A DNA stretch of 64,000 nucleotides from UBA1351 sp963677625 (GCA_963677625.2 CAXXSW010000002.1:124001-188000), one strand, 5' to 3'; shown: positions 44,165 through 53,333, counted from the stretch's first letter. A program made the numbers and translations. The notes: a model not told the origin generated them from the sequence alone.

Positions 44165-46339
44165 ATGTATATTGGACATAGTAATGATAAGGGTGAATTA
44201 CAACCATTAGCAGAACATTTACTAGGTACAGCAAAATTATCAGAAGCATTTGCACAAAGTTTTAATCATGGTGACTATGGGTATATTTGTGGCCTTATCC
44301 ATGATCTTGGGAAATATTCTGATGAATTTCAAAACAGAATATTAGGACATGGACATAGATGTGACCATTCATCAGCAGGAGCAAGAGAAGCTATAGCTCT
44401 ATATGGACGTATAAAAGGCAAGCTCTTAGCCTACTGTATATCAGGTCATCATAGTGGACTTTTAAATTGTGGAAGCATGGCAGATATTGGGGGAGAGGGG
44501 ACTTTATCTGCTAGACTATCTGATCATTATCAGATTCCTGATTATACAGATTATGTTACTGATATTCCTAAGGAGGTAAAAAGTGAATTGAACAATCCTA
44601 GGCTTTTGCCAGTAAAAAATGGTGGATTCACAGTATCTTTTTTTATCCGTATGTTGTTTTCCTGTCTTGTTGATGCTGATTTTCTCGATACAGAATCTTT
44701 TATGAATTCAGGTAAAAAAAACCGTTTTACCGAATGTTCTTTTAAAACGCTACAAGAACAATTAAATAGAAAAGTTAAGAATTTTAATCAAGAGGGAATT
44801 ATTAATGAGAAGCGTAATAAAATATTTAATGATTGTGTTTATCATGGAGAAAAAAGCCGAGGTCTGTATTCATTAACAGTCCCGACTGGCGGTGGAAAGA
44901 CATTAGCAACAATGGGTTTCGCATTAGAACATGCAATGAAAAATAATATGGACAGGATTATATATGTCATACCATATACATCTATAATTGAACAAAATGC
45001 AAAAGTTTTTAAAGAATTGTTTGGAGAAGAATATGTCCTAGAGCATCATGCTAATTTTGATTTTGACGATGATGAAGGACACTATAAAAAAAAGAAGTTA
45101 CAATCAGAAAATTGGGATGCCCCAATTATCGTAACAACCAACGTTCAGTTTTTTGAATCATTATATGCTTCAAAATCTTCTAAATGTCGTAAAATCCATA
45201 ATATTGCAAATAGTATTATTATTTTTGATGAAGTCCAAATGTTACCAACAGAATACATAGTCCCATGTGTTTATGCTATGGACGAATTGTGCAGGAATTA
45301 TCAAGCTTCAATTGTTTTATGTAGTGCAACTCAACCTAGTATAAATCATATTTTTCCATCAAAAAAACCTGTAGTAGAAATATGTAGTCAAGTGGATGAA
45401 ATTAATCGACTATTTCGAAGGACTAGTCTTCTTATTAGGGGCAAGATGGGTATGGAAGAACTGGTGATAGAATTGAACCAATGTGAGCAAGTCTTGTGCA
45501 TTGTAAATACAAGGAAGCATGCTTATGAACTTTTCAATCAACTTGATGGAGAAAATAATTACCACCTTTCAACCTTAATGTATCCAGCTCACCGTAAAGC
45601 AACTATAGATAAAATAAGAAAGTGTTTAAATAACAATCAGCCATGCAAAGTAATATCAACACGTTTGATAGAAGCAGGTGTTGATCTTGACTTCCCGGTA
45701 GTTTATAGATCTTTGGGTGGATTAGATTCTATCATTCAGGCTGCTGGTAGATGTAACCGTGAAGGGAAGCTGGGTGATAGAAGTGGCAAGAAAGTATTGG
45801 GTTTGGTTCATATATTTGAACCAGATGGACTTTATTCTCGAAGACAACCTGCAAGTTTTAAAAGGGAAATTGAAGTAACTAAACAAGTTGTTGAAGAATA
45901 TGAGGATCTCTTATCTAACGATGCAATTTATAGATATTTTGAATTGTTGTATTTCTATTTAGGAGAAAGTCTTGATAATAAAAAGATTGTGGCACGTTTG
46001 GATAATCGTGATAGGGGGAGATACTTTGACTTTGATTTTGCTGATATTGCTAAGGAATTCAAAATAATTGAAGATATTTCTCTTTCGATTATTATACCTG
46101 ATGAAAAAGTAGAAAAAGATTTGGAAAGGCTTGCACATTTAGATTATAAAAGAAAAACACTGAGAAAATTACAATCTTATGTTGTAAATATTTATAAAAA
46201 GGAATTTGAACATTTGCTGAATGGTGGAAAGCTAAGAGCAGTGGATGATGATATATATATATTGCGTAGTCTGGAGGACTATGATTCGAAATCCGGATTG
46301 ATTATTAAGGAAGCTGAAGGAATTGGGATTTATTTTTAG
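44165..46339 (+). CDS. cas3: Cas3 helicase-nuclease, type I-C
   Basis: 724 residues. N-terminal HD nuclease: His18, GLIHDLGKYSDEF with His46-Asp47, HRCDHSSAG with His68 and SGHHSG with His95/96. The SF2 helicase follows: Walker A VPTGGGKTLAT (~240-248), IIFDEVQMLP (DEVQ box at ~355), LCSATQPS (motif III), and IEAGVDLDFPVVYRSLGGLDSIIQAAGRCNREG (motifs V-VI). It is recruited by Cascade to nick and degrade target DNA. First gene of a seven-gene operon in standard I-C order. The HD and helicase parts are intact. Confidence 0.96.
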   Translation: MYIGHSNDKGELQPLAEHLLGTAKLSEAFAQSFNHGDYGYICGLIHDLGKYSDEFQNRILGHGHRCDHSSAGAREAIALYGRIKGKLLAYCISGHHSGLLNCGSMADIGGEGTLSARLSDHYQIPDYTDYVTDIPKEVKSELNNPRLLPVKNGGFTVSFFIRMLFSCLVDADFLDTESFMNSGKKNRFTECSFKTLQEQLNRKVKNFNQEGIINEKRNKIFNDCVYHGEKSRGLYSLTVPTGGGKTLATMGFALEHAMKNNMDRIIYVIPYTSIIEQNAKVFKELFGEEYVLEHHANFDFDDDEGHYKKKKLQSENWDAPIIVTTNVQFFESLYASKSSKCRKIHNIANSIIIFDEVQMLPTEYIVPCVYAMDELCRNYQASIVLCSATQPSINHIFPSKKPVVEICSQVDEINRLFRRTSLLIRGKMGMEELVIELNQCEQVLCIVNTRKHAYELFNQLDGENNYHLSTLMYPAHRKATIDKIRKCLNNNQPCKVISTRLIEAGVDLDFPVVYRSLGGLDSIIQAAGRCNREGKLGDRSGKKVLGLVHIFEPDGLYSRRQPASFKREIEVTKQVVEEYEDLLSNDAIYRYFELLYFYLGESLDNKKIVARLDNRDRGRYFDFDFADIAKEFKIIEDISLSIIIPDEKVEKDLERLAHLDYKRKTLRKLQSYVVNIYKKEFEHLLNGGKLRAVDDDIYILRSLEDYDSKSGLIIKEAEGIGIYF

Positions 46340-46354
46340 AAAGGAGATGGTATT

Positions 46355-47014
46355 GTGGGATATGGAATTGCACTTGAAGTATGGGGAGATTATGCACTTT
46401 TTACAAGGCCTGAATTTAAGGTGGAAAGGATGTCATACGATGTGATGACACCCTCAGCAGCTAGGGGTATTATCGAGGCAATATATTGGAAACCTGCTAT
46501 CAAATGGACTATAGATAGAATAATTGTCTATAACGAGCCAAAATTTGATAATATTAGAAGAAATGAAGTTAGTGAAAAAATATCACATAATAAGATGAAA
46601 AGATTGATGCAAGGTAAGGAGGGGAAAAATAATTATCTTGTTACTAGTCAAGCAATCCAACAAAGAGCATCAACTGTTCTTAGAAATGTTAGATACGTAA
46701 TTGTGGCACACTTTGAATTGACATCAAAGGCTGGAGAAAGTGACACAAAAGAAAAACACTATAATATTGCACTTAGACGAATGAGAAAAGGGCAATGTTA
46801 TCATACGCCATATTTTGGATGTAGAGAATTTCCGGTGAAGTTTAGACTGGTTGAAGACGAAATACCGGAAAGTGAGTTGTCTGGAACTCGTGATTTAGGT
46901 TTTATGCTTTATGATATGGATTTTAGTGATAAAGAGCAAATAGACCCTATGTTTTTTCGGTGTAAGATGAATAATGGTAGTATAGATTTGAGGGATGTTG
47001 ATTTAAGGAGGTGA
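46355..47014 (+). CDS. cas5c: Cas5c, crRNA-processing Cascade subunit (Cas5d)
   Basis: 219 residues from GTG 46355, preceded by AAGGAG. The N-terminal RAMP fold is recognisable in GIALEVWGDYALFTRPEFKVERMSYDVMTPSAARGIIEAIYW, the diagnostic opening of type I-C Cas5. In I-C systems, which lack Cas6, this protein cuts the pre-crRNA in the repeat. Further family marks are RNEVSEKISHNK, CYHTPYFGCREFPVKF and DLGFMLYDMDF. The stop codon lies in the ribosome site of cas8c. Confidence 0.95.
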   Translation: MGYGIALEVWGDYALFTRPEFKVERMSYDVMTPSAARGIIEAIYWKPAIKWTIDRIIVYNEPKFDNIRRNEVSEKISHNKMKRLMQGKEGKNNYLVTSQAIQQRASTVLRNVRYVIVAHFELTSKAGESDTKEKHYNIALRRMRKGQCYHTPYFGCREFPVKFRLVEDEIPESELSGTRDLGFMLYDMDFSDKEQIDPMFFRCKMNNGSIDLRDVDLRR

Positions 47015-47018
47015 TAAG

Positions 47019-48830
47019 GTGTTATTGCAAGACTTGGTCAGGTATTATGAAATTATTAAGGATGATCCGGATTGTAAGATTCCTGAATATGGTTATTCCT
47101 TAGCTAATGTATCTTTTGTAGCAGTCATTGGAGAATATGGAAATCTGAAAACATTATTACCATTAAAGGTCCTGGATGAAAATGGGAAGAAATATGTTCC
47201 TTGTTCAATGAAAGTACCGCAACAATTGAAAAAGTCCTCATCTGTAAATTCTAATTTTATGTGTGAGAATGCAAGTTATACTTTTGGTCTTGATATTAAA
47301 AGTAAACTAAACGATAGTGAAGAAAAAAGAAATAAGTCAGAAGAGAAAGCACTATTGCATTTTCAGAATTTCAAGAAGAAGCATTTAAAGCTATTATCAG
47401 ATATCGAAGATAAAGAAGTTCTCTTATTTCTTAAATTTATTAAATCATGGAATCCGGAAAAAAGTTATAGCTATCAATGTATTAGCGAAAATATAGATGA
47501 TCTAAAAAGTGGTGGATCAATTATATTTCAAACTGAATTGAATATGAAGGCTTATTTACACGAAAATCATATGGTTAGAAAAACGTGGGATAGGTATATG
47601 AATGTTAAAGATGGAGTTAATAAGATGTGTCTTGTAACTGGAAGAGAAGATATCATAGAACGGCTTCATCCGAGTATTAAGGGTTTATATCAAGGTCAAT
47701 CAATGGGAAATTCTATGGTTTCATTTAATGCCAGAGCTTATGAGTCATATGGAAAAGAAAAAATGCAAGGATTAAATGCTCCGGTTGGTGTATATGCTTC
47801 ATTTGCATATGCAACAACTTTGAACTATATGCTAAAAGCTCCTCACCATCGATTAGTTCTAGGTGATTCAACAATTGTTTTTTGGGCTGAAAGTGCAGAT
47901 AAAGGAATTCAGGATTTTATGTCTTTAATGTTTGATCCAACACCGCTTTATGAAGAGGAGGGAAAAGTCAGAAGCGATACTAGGGCATTAATCGCTATTA
48001 GGGATGGCTTTAAAAATTTGACTGAAGGTAAACCTTTTTACCAATCATCACAAGTATTTGAGACTACATCAAAGGTAGTTATTGTAGGTATTTCTCCAAA
48101 TGCAGCACGTATTTCCATAAGATTTTTTATTGAAGATTCTCTGGGTAATTTTACAAAAAATGTTTCCAAACACTATGATGATCTGAAAATAGAGAAACAG
48201 TATAGTAAGGACTTAGACTTTATCCCATTATGGAGACTTGTTAGAGAAACAATACCGTCTACATCAACTGAAAAAAAAGCGTCTCCACTCCTGTCTGGAG
48301 CTATTATGAGAGCTATACTAAATGGAACACCTTATCCGAATGGCTTATATCAGACTATCATACTTAGAATTAGAGCTGAGAAAAATATTAACTACATAAA
48401 GGCATCAATTATAAAGGCATATTTGTTACGAAATCAGAATAATAATGATTATGAGGAGGTATTAGTAATGGCGCTTAATGAACAAAGTGATAATAAAGCA
48501 TATGTGCTGGGAAGACTTTTTGCGGTTCTTGAAAAGACACAAGAAGATGCTAGTCCGGGTATAAAAGCATCTATCAAGGATAGCTTCTTTTCATCGGCTT
48601 CGACAACTCCGTTAATGGTATTTCCCCGGTTACTGAAATTGTCAAATCATCATATCAGGAAATCTGATTTTGGTAATATTTCAGAAAAAAGAATTAATGG
48701 GATAATGGATAAATTATCAGTTGATAACCAACCTTTTCCAGCAAGTTTAAGTATGGAAGAGCAAGGTATATTTATACTTGGATATTATCATCAGAAAAAT
48801 AGTTTTTATAAAAAAGTAAAGGAGGACTAA
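47019..48830 (+). CDS. cas8c: Cas8c (Csd1), Cascade large subunit
   Basis: 603 residues from GTG 47019 with AAGGAGGTG upstream. Family features: LLQDLVRYYEIIKDDPDCKIPEYGYS at the start, a central CLVTGREDIIERLHPSIKGLYQGQSMGNSMVSFNARAYESYG segment, and LVLGDSTIVFWAESAD. In type I-C it recognises the PAM and carries an internally translated small subunit (Cas11c) from its C-terminal region; a candidate internal start is the ATG at 48469 (MALNEQSDNKAYVLGRLFAV) preceded by GAGGAGG. It ends one base before the cas7 start. Confidence 0.93.
   Translation: MLLQDLVRYYEIIKDDPDCKIPEYGYSLANVSFVAVIGEYGNLKTLLPLKVLDENGKKYVPCSMKVPQQLKKSSSVNSNFMCENASYTFGLDIKSKLNDSEEKRNKSEEKALLHFQNFKKKHLKLLSDIEDKEVLLFLKFIKSWNPEKSYSYQCISENIDDLKSGGSIIFQTELNMKAYLHENHMVRKTWDRYMNVKDGVNKMCLVTGREDIIERLHPSIKGLYQGQSMGNSMVSFNARAYESYGKEKMQGLNAPVGVYASFAYATTLNYMLKAPHHRLVLGDSTIVFWAESADKGIQDFMSLMFDPTPLYEEEGKVRSDTRALIAIRDGFKNLTEGKPFYQSSQVFETTSKVVIVGISPNAARISIRFFIEDSLGNFTKNVSKHYDDLKIEKQYSKDLDFIPLWRLVRETIPSTSTEKKASPLLSGAIMRAILNGTPYPNGLYQTIILRIRAEKNINYIKASIIKAYLLRNQNNNDYEEVLVMALNEQSDNKAYVLGRLFAVLEKTQEDASPGIKASIKDSFFSSASTTPLMVFPRLLKLSNHHIRKSDFGNISEKRINGIMDKLSVDNQPFPASLSMEEQGIFILGYYHQKNSFYKKVKED
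48469..48830 (+). CDS. Candidate internally initiated Cas11c small subunit
   Basis: In frame within cas8c, ATG 48469 follows GAGGAGGTATTAGTA (GGAGG about 8 bases upstream), an ideal ribosome site inside a coding region. The product would be 120 residues, MALNEQSDNKAYVLGRLFAV to the cas8c stop, almost all helical. Type I-C systems are known to make Cas11 from an internal start of cas8c, and the size agrees. Whether this exact start is used is inference from the visible ribosome site. Confidence 0.7.
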
Positions 48831-48831
48831 T

Positions 48832-49701
48832 ATGAAATCAGTTATAAAGAACCGATATGAATTTACTGTGTTATTTGAGGTGGAAAATGGAAATCCCAAT
48901 GGTGACCCTGACGCAGGCAATATGCCTAGAATTGATATGGAAACCGGGCATGGTATTGTTACGGATGTCTGTATTAAGAGAAAAATAAGAAATTATGTTG
49001 AAACTTTTAAGGAAGACTCACCGGGCTATAGAATCTATATTAAAGAGAATATTCCTTTAAATAGGAGTGATAAAGAAGCCTATGAATACCTAGGAATAAA
49101 AAATGAAAAGCCTGAAAAAGGAAAAGATGATGAGCGGATACGGGGGTTTATGTGTGAGAACTTTTATGATATTAGGGCATTTGGTGCAGTAATGACAACT
49201 TTTGTAAAAGCAGCCTTAAACTGTGGACAAATTCGTGGTCCTATTCAATTAGGCTTTGCTAAGTCAATTGATCCTATTGTTCAGCAGGAGGTGACAATAA
49301 CAAGGGTAGCGATAACCACAGAAAAGGATGCTGAAAAAAAAGGGACTGAAATGGGAAGGAAATACGTTATACCATATGCTTTGTATCGACTTGATGGATA
49401 TATCTCCGCAAATTTAGCTAGAAAAACGACGGGTTTTAATGAAGAGGATTTAGAACTTTTCTGGAAAGCAGTGATTAATATGTTTGAAATTGACCATTCG
49501 GCTGCACGAGGAAAAATGTCAGTTAGGAACTTATTTGTATTTAAACATGATAGTGAGTTAGGGGAATGCCCTGCTTATAAATTATTTGAGTCGATTAAGG
49601 TTGAAAGGAAGATAAGCCCCGCCAGAAAATATAATGACTATTCAATAAATGTGGATGAAAATGAAATTCCTTCTGGTGTCAAATTTATGAAGGTATTGTA
49701 A
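48832..49701 (+). CDS. cas7c: Cas7c (Csd2), Cascade backbone subunit
   Basis: 289 residues, AGGAGG before the ATG. RAMP-fold Cas7 landmarks: RYEFTVLFEVENGNPNGDPDAGNMPRID, DVCIKRKIRNYVE, FYDIRAFGAVM, NCGQIRGPIQLGFAKSIDPI and HSAARGKMSVRNLFVF. Several copies line the crRNA spacer in the I-C Cascade. The next gene begins directly after its stop codon. Confidence 0.96.
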   Translation: MKSVIKNRYEFTVLFEVENGNPNGDPDAGNMPRIDMETGHGIVTDVCIKRKIRNYVETFKEDSPGYRIYIKENIPLNRSDKEAYEYLGIKNEKPEKGKDDERIRGFMCENFYDIRAFGAVMTTFVKAALNCGQIRGPIQLGFAKSIDPIVQQEVTITRVAITTEKDAEKKGTEMGRKYVIPYALYRLDGYISANLARKTTGFNEEDLELFWKAVINMFEIDHSAARGKMSVRNLFVFKHDSELGECPAYKLFESIKVERKISPARKYNDYSINVDENEIPSGVKFMKVL

Positions 49702-50358
49702 GTGTATAGAGAAGATGATTATCTAAGCTTATCTGGGATCCAACATTTTGCCTTTTGTAGACGACAATGGGCGTTGATACACATAGAACAACAGTGGAAT
49801 GAAAATGTTAGAACTATCGAGGGACAAATAATACATAAGAGGACACATAATTTTGAACTCAAGGAGAAAAGGCCTGGATTAATTGTGTCAAGAAGTATGT
49901 ATGTCTTTTCAAGAACACTTGGGACCAGTGGAATATGTGATGTTGTTGAATTTCATGAAAGTGATGAGGGTATTTCACTGTTTAGCCACAAGGGGCTGTA
50001 TATTCCTGTTCCGATTGAGTATAAAAGAGGAAGGCCTAAAGATAACAAAGCAGATGAGCTACAGCTGTGTGCACAAGCAATGTGCTTGGAAGAAATGATG
50101 TCTTGTTCCATATTTGAAGGATACCTTTTTTATGATGCGGTTAAAAGAAGAAGTAAAATTGAGTTTACAGATGAACTGAGAATGGAAACAAAAAAGATGT
50201 TTCAAGAAATGCATGATTATTACAGAAAGGAGTATACCCCGAAGGTGAAAATGACTAAATCATGTAATGCCTGTTCTCTTATTAATATCTGTCAACCAAA
50301 ACTTGATAATAAGAGAGATGTATCTGAATATATCGATAAGAGGATTGGAGGTGATTGA
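49702..50358 (+). CDS. cas4: Cas4 adaptation exonuclease
   Basis: 218 residues from a GTG placed immediately after the cas7 stop. RecB-like nuclease motifs: GICDVVEFHE (Asp) and PIEYKRGRPKDNKADELQ (Glu-x-Lys). Four cluster-binding Cys: one in FAFCRRQWAL near the N-terminus and three in CNACSLINICQP near residue 190. Cas4 trims prespacers and checks the PAM during spacer acquisition. The downstream cas1 ribosome site overlaps its last codons. Confidence 0.94.
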   Translation: MYREDDYLSLSGIQHFAFCRRQWALIHIEQQWNENVRTIEGQIIHKRTHNFELKEKRPGLIVSRSMYVFSRTLGTSGICDVVEFHESDEGISLFSHKGLYIPVPIEYKRGRPKDNKADELQLCAQAMCLEEMMSCSIFEGYLFYDAVKRRSKIEFTDELRMETKKMFQEMHDYYRKEYTPKVKMTKSCNACSLINICQPKLDNKRDVSEYIDKRIGGD

Positions 50359-50368
50359 AATTAAAAAA

Positions 50369-51391
50369 ATGCTTAATACTTTGTATATTACCACTGATAA
50401 CACATACTTAGGTCTAGATGGTGAAAATATAGTAGTAAAACAAGATAATAGTGAATTGGGAAGAGTTCCTTTACATAACTTAGAAGGTATAATTTCATTT
50501 GGATATATTGGCGCAAGTCCTGCACTTATGTATGCTTGTGCTGAAAAAAGTATTGGATTAACCTTTTTAAACCCTTATGGTAAATTTTTGGCTAGGGTAG
50601 TTGGAAAATCTAAAGGAAATATCTTATTAAGAAAAAAACAGTACATACAATCTGAAAATGAATTCGCTAGTACTATAATCGCAAGAAATATGATTCTGGG
50701 GAAGGTCTATAATTCAAGATGGGTTTTAGAACGAGTAACTAGAGACAATCCGTTACGGGTAGATGTTGACGGGATAAAAAGAGTTTCGTTACAACTTAAA
50801 GATAGACTACCCTTAATAAGGAAAAGTGTATCGCTTGATCAATTAAGAGGATATGAAGGTGAATGTGCGAAATTATATTTTAGTAAGTTTAATGAGTTGA
50901 TTTTAAATCAGAAGAAAGATTTTTTCTTTACAAAAAGAACGAAAAGACCACCCTTAGATAGGGTTAATGCTATGCTTTCGTTTTTATATACAATGCTTGT
51001 GCATGACATTGGTTCAGCTTTAGAAGCCCTAGGGTTGGACGCTTATATTGGCTACTTACATAGAGATCGACCAGGGAGGATGTCTCTTGCATTAGACATC
51101 ATAGAAGAACTTAGACCAGTTATGGTAGATCGCCTGGTAATTAGTCTAATTAATAAAAAAATTGTATCTAAAAATGACTTTCTTGTGCAGGAAAATGGTG
51201 CTGTTCTGATGACAGAAAAGAGTAGAAAGAAGATTCTTAATGCATGGCAGGCTAAAAAAAAGGAAGTGATTACACACCCCTATTTAGGAGAAAAAATAGA
51301 ATGGGGATTAGTTCCTTATATTCAAGGAATGCTATTGGCAAGATATTTGAAAGAGGATATTAATGAATATCCACCATTTTTCTGGAAGTAG
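50369..51391 (+). CDS. cas1: Cas1 integrase, type I-C
   Basis: About 340 residues from ATG 50369. The longer reading from 50267 overlaps cas4 and is not Cas1-like. GGAGGTGA (50347-50354) is 14 bases from this ATG but only 5 from an in-frame ATT at 50360, which would give the usual MKKMLNTLY opening, so the exact start is uncertain. Active-site context: RGYEGECAKLYF (Glu), YIGYLHRDRPGRMSLALDIIEE (His, Asp). The C-terminus PPFFWK is typical for I-C. It integrates new spacers with Cas2. Confidence 0.95.
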   Translation: MLNTLYITTDNTYLGLDGENIVVKQDNSELGRVPLHNLEGIISFGYIGASPALMYACAEKSIGLTFLNPYGKFLARVVGKSKGNILLRKKQYIQSENEFASTIIARNMILGKVYNSRWVLERVTRDNPLRVDVDGIKRVSLQLKDRLPLIRKSVSLDQLRGYEGECAKLYFSKFNELILNQKKDFFFTKRTKRPPLDRVNAMLSFLYTMLVHDIGSALEALGLDAYIGYLHRDRPGRMSLALDIIEELRPVMVDRLVISLINKKIVSKNDFLVQENGAVLMTEKSRKKILNAWQAKKKEVITHPYLGEKIEWGLVPYIQGMLLARYLKEDINEYPPFFWK

Positions 51392-51399
51392 GTGAGTAA

Positions 51400-51690
51400 A
51401 TGCTAGTATTAATTACTTATGATGTAAATACACAGACTCCTGAGGGAAGAACACGTTTAAGAAGAGTTGCAAAGCAATGCGTAAATTATGGCCAGAGGGT
51501 ACAAAATTCTGTTTTTGAATGCGTTATTGATCCTGCGACCTTTAAGGTAGTTAAAAGACAATTAGTTGAGCTGATTAATAACGAAACAGATAGTCTAAGA
51601 TTTTATTACTTAGGTGATAATTATAAGAGGAAAGTTGAACATGTAGGAGCTAAAGAGAGTTTGGATCTTGAAGGTCCGCTTATGATTTAG
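51400..51690 (+). CDS. cas2: Cas2, spacer acquisition subunit
   Basis: 96 residues. Ferredoxin-like fold with LVLITYDVNTQTPEG (Asp8), RRVAKQCVNYGQRVQNSVFEC and a C-terminal LRFYYLGDNYKRKVEHVG. Standard length. It starts 8 bases after cas1 and ends 169 bases before the first repeat. Confidence 0.96.
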   Translation: MLVLITYDVNTQTPEGRTRLRRVAKQCVNYGQRVQNSVFECVIDPATFKVVKRQLVELINNETDSLRFYYLGDNYKRKVEHVGAKESLDLEGPLMI

Positions 51691-51858
51691 TGCGAAGTTT
51701 AAGCTGTCATGTAATTGTAGTGTTCTCGCACTGAGATTAATGTGATTAAGTTATAAAATATTAGGAATAGTATTATTTATATTTCTGATATACCAAATTA
51801 CTGTACCAAATAAATAAAAGTCGCAAAAAAAAGACAATATTTTTTGTCATATTTTGCT
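51691..51858 (+). promoter_or_regulatory. CRISPR leader
   Basis: 168 bases between the cas2 stop and the first repeat, strongly A/T rich, without an open frame. Repeats end in ATTGAAAT on this strand, the usual 3' end in type I-C, so transcription runs left to right and the leader is on the cas2 side. A small inverted repeat (GACAATA...TTTTTTGTC) abuts the first repeat. A possible -10 box (TATAAA, ~51752) is present; the -35 is unclear. Confidence 0.7.
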
Positions 51859-53274
51859 GTCGTCCCTTGTATAGGGACGTGAATTGAAATAAAGTCGTTG
51901 TAATCAGTAACTTCAGAAACACTTGTCGTCCCTTGTATAGGGACGTGGATTGAAATCTTGAATATTTTTGCCAATGGTTTAACTGCATTTGTCGTCCCTT
52001 GTATAGGGACGTGGATTGAAATAATGTCTGCTGTTGTATCAACCGTCTCTGCCAATGTCGTCCCTTGTATAGGGACGTGGATTGAAATCATCAATTGCAG
52101 CAATGGTAGATAAACTTTTTGTGTCGTCCCTTGTATAGGGACGTGGATTGAAATCATCAATTGCAGCAATGGTAGATAAACTTTTTGTGTCGTCCCTTGT
52201 ATAGGGACGTGGATTGAAATATTGGTACTGAGAATGGATTCATGTTAGCTGTGCGTCGTCCCTTGTATAGGGACGTGGATTGAAATTAAAGGATCATTAC
52301 AAGATTCTTTGGGGATTGCTGTCGTCCCTTGTATAGGGACGTGGATTGAAATAGATGACAAAGGTGAAACTGTTAAAACCTATGTGGTCGTCCCTTGTAT
52401 AGGGACGTGGATTGAAATTCTGGTATTGATGCTGAGCTGGCTGCTAAGTTTTGTCGTCCCTTGTATAGGGACGTGGATTGAAATTCTGCTACTAACGTAC
52501 CTCCAACAGCGTAAACACGTCGTCCCTTGTATAGGGACGTGGATTGAAATCGATTTGATCACCCATGTTCCCAAATGCTGCATGTCGTCCCTTGTATAGG
52601 GACGTGGATTGAAATTGGTATACTTGCACCCGAACCCGATGAAGCTGAAGTCGTCCCTTGTATAGGGACGTGGATTGAAATAAGTCCATCCCTTAAGAAG
52701 TGATACCCTTCTTTGTCGTCCCTTGTATAGGGACGTGGATTGAAATATGTGTTTCAGCGTTTACTATTGACTTAACTAGGTCGTCCCTTGTATAGGGACG
52801 TGGATTGAAATTGATTCCATAAGCTGTATAATGTTTGGATTACCAGGTCGTCCCTTGTATAGGGACGTGGATTGAAATACCTACACCTCAGGTTAAGTAC
52901 ATTATATTTGATGTCGTCCCTTGTATAGGGACGTGGATTGAAATTTATAAAATCATCACAATCAAGAACAGGGAAATTGTCGTCCCTTGTATAGGGACGT
53001 GGATTGAAATTAACGTATCGATTGTACCTCGAATATCAGCAAGAGTCGTCCCTTGTATAGGGACGTGGATTGAAATATCAAAATAAGTGAAATCTACTAT
53101 TTCGCCACTAGTCGTCCCTTGTATAGGGACGTGGATTGAAATAGACAGCCCATACCATTAACATGAACTCAGGTGGGTCGTCCCTTGTATAGGGACGTGG
53201 ATTGAAATAAACTTACATCAAAGATTAAGTTAATACGTATAGATCGTCCCTTTTGGGTATGGTTTACATAGCGG
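51859..53274 (+). CRISPR. Type I-C CRISPR array: 21 full repeats, 20 internal spacers, degenerate end
   Basis: The repeat is 32 bases, GTCGTCCCTTGTATAGGGAC then GTGGATTGAAAT, with an internal palindrome (CGTCCCT-TGTAT-AGGGACG) for Cas5c processing. Repeats begin at 51859, 51925, 51991, 52057, 52123, 52189, 52255, 52321, 52387, 52453, 52519, 52584, 52650, 52715, 52780, 52847, 52913, 52979, 53045, 53111 and 53177. Spacers are 33-35 bases, mostly 34. Repeat 1 differs from all others at position 24 (A for G). Spacers 4 (52089-52122) and 5 (52155-52188) are identical. After repeat 21 a further 34-base spacer (53209-53242) leads into a decayed repeat, of which only ATCGTCCCTT is recognisable. Confidence 0.98.
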
Positions 53275-53275
53275 G

Positions 53276-53304
53276 TTGCCAAAACAAAGCTTTAGTGATA
53301 TAAT
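53276..53304 (+). promoter_or_regulatory. Promoter of the his leader / hisS
   Basis: TTGCCA (53276-53281) and TATAAT (53299-53304) are separated by exactly 17 bases. Transcription would start near 53311, just before the leader peptide ribosome site AAGGAAGTG (53320-53328). It begins about two bases after the degenerate end of the CRISPR array. Confidence 0.82.
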
Positions 53305-53333
53305 CAACACAATTTACTTAAGGAAGTGAAATT

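Noticed and set aside
50267..50368. 34-residue N-terminal extension of Cas1
   Set aside because: It lies within cas4 and encodes sequence unlike Cas1; homologous residues begin at LNTLY.
51773..53086. Several open frames on both strands across the CRISPR array, with repeating peptides such as VVPCIGTWIEI and ISIHVPIQGTT
   Set aside because: Repeat plus spacer is usually 66 bases, a multiple of three, so frames without stops arise from the array itself. No ribosome sites or homologues; not genes.
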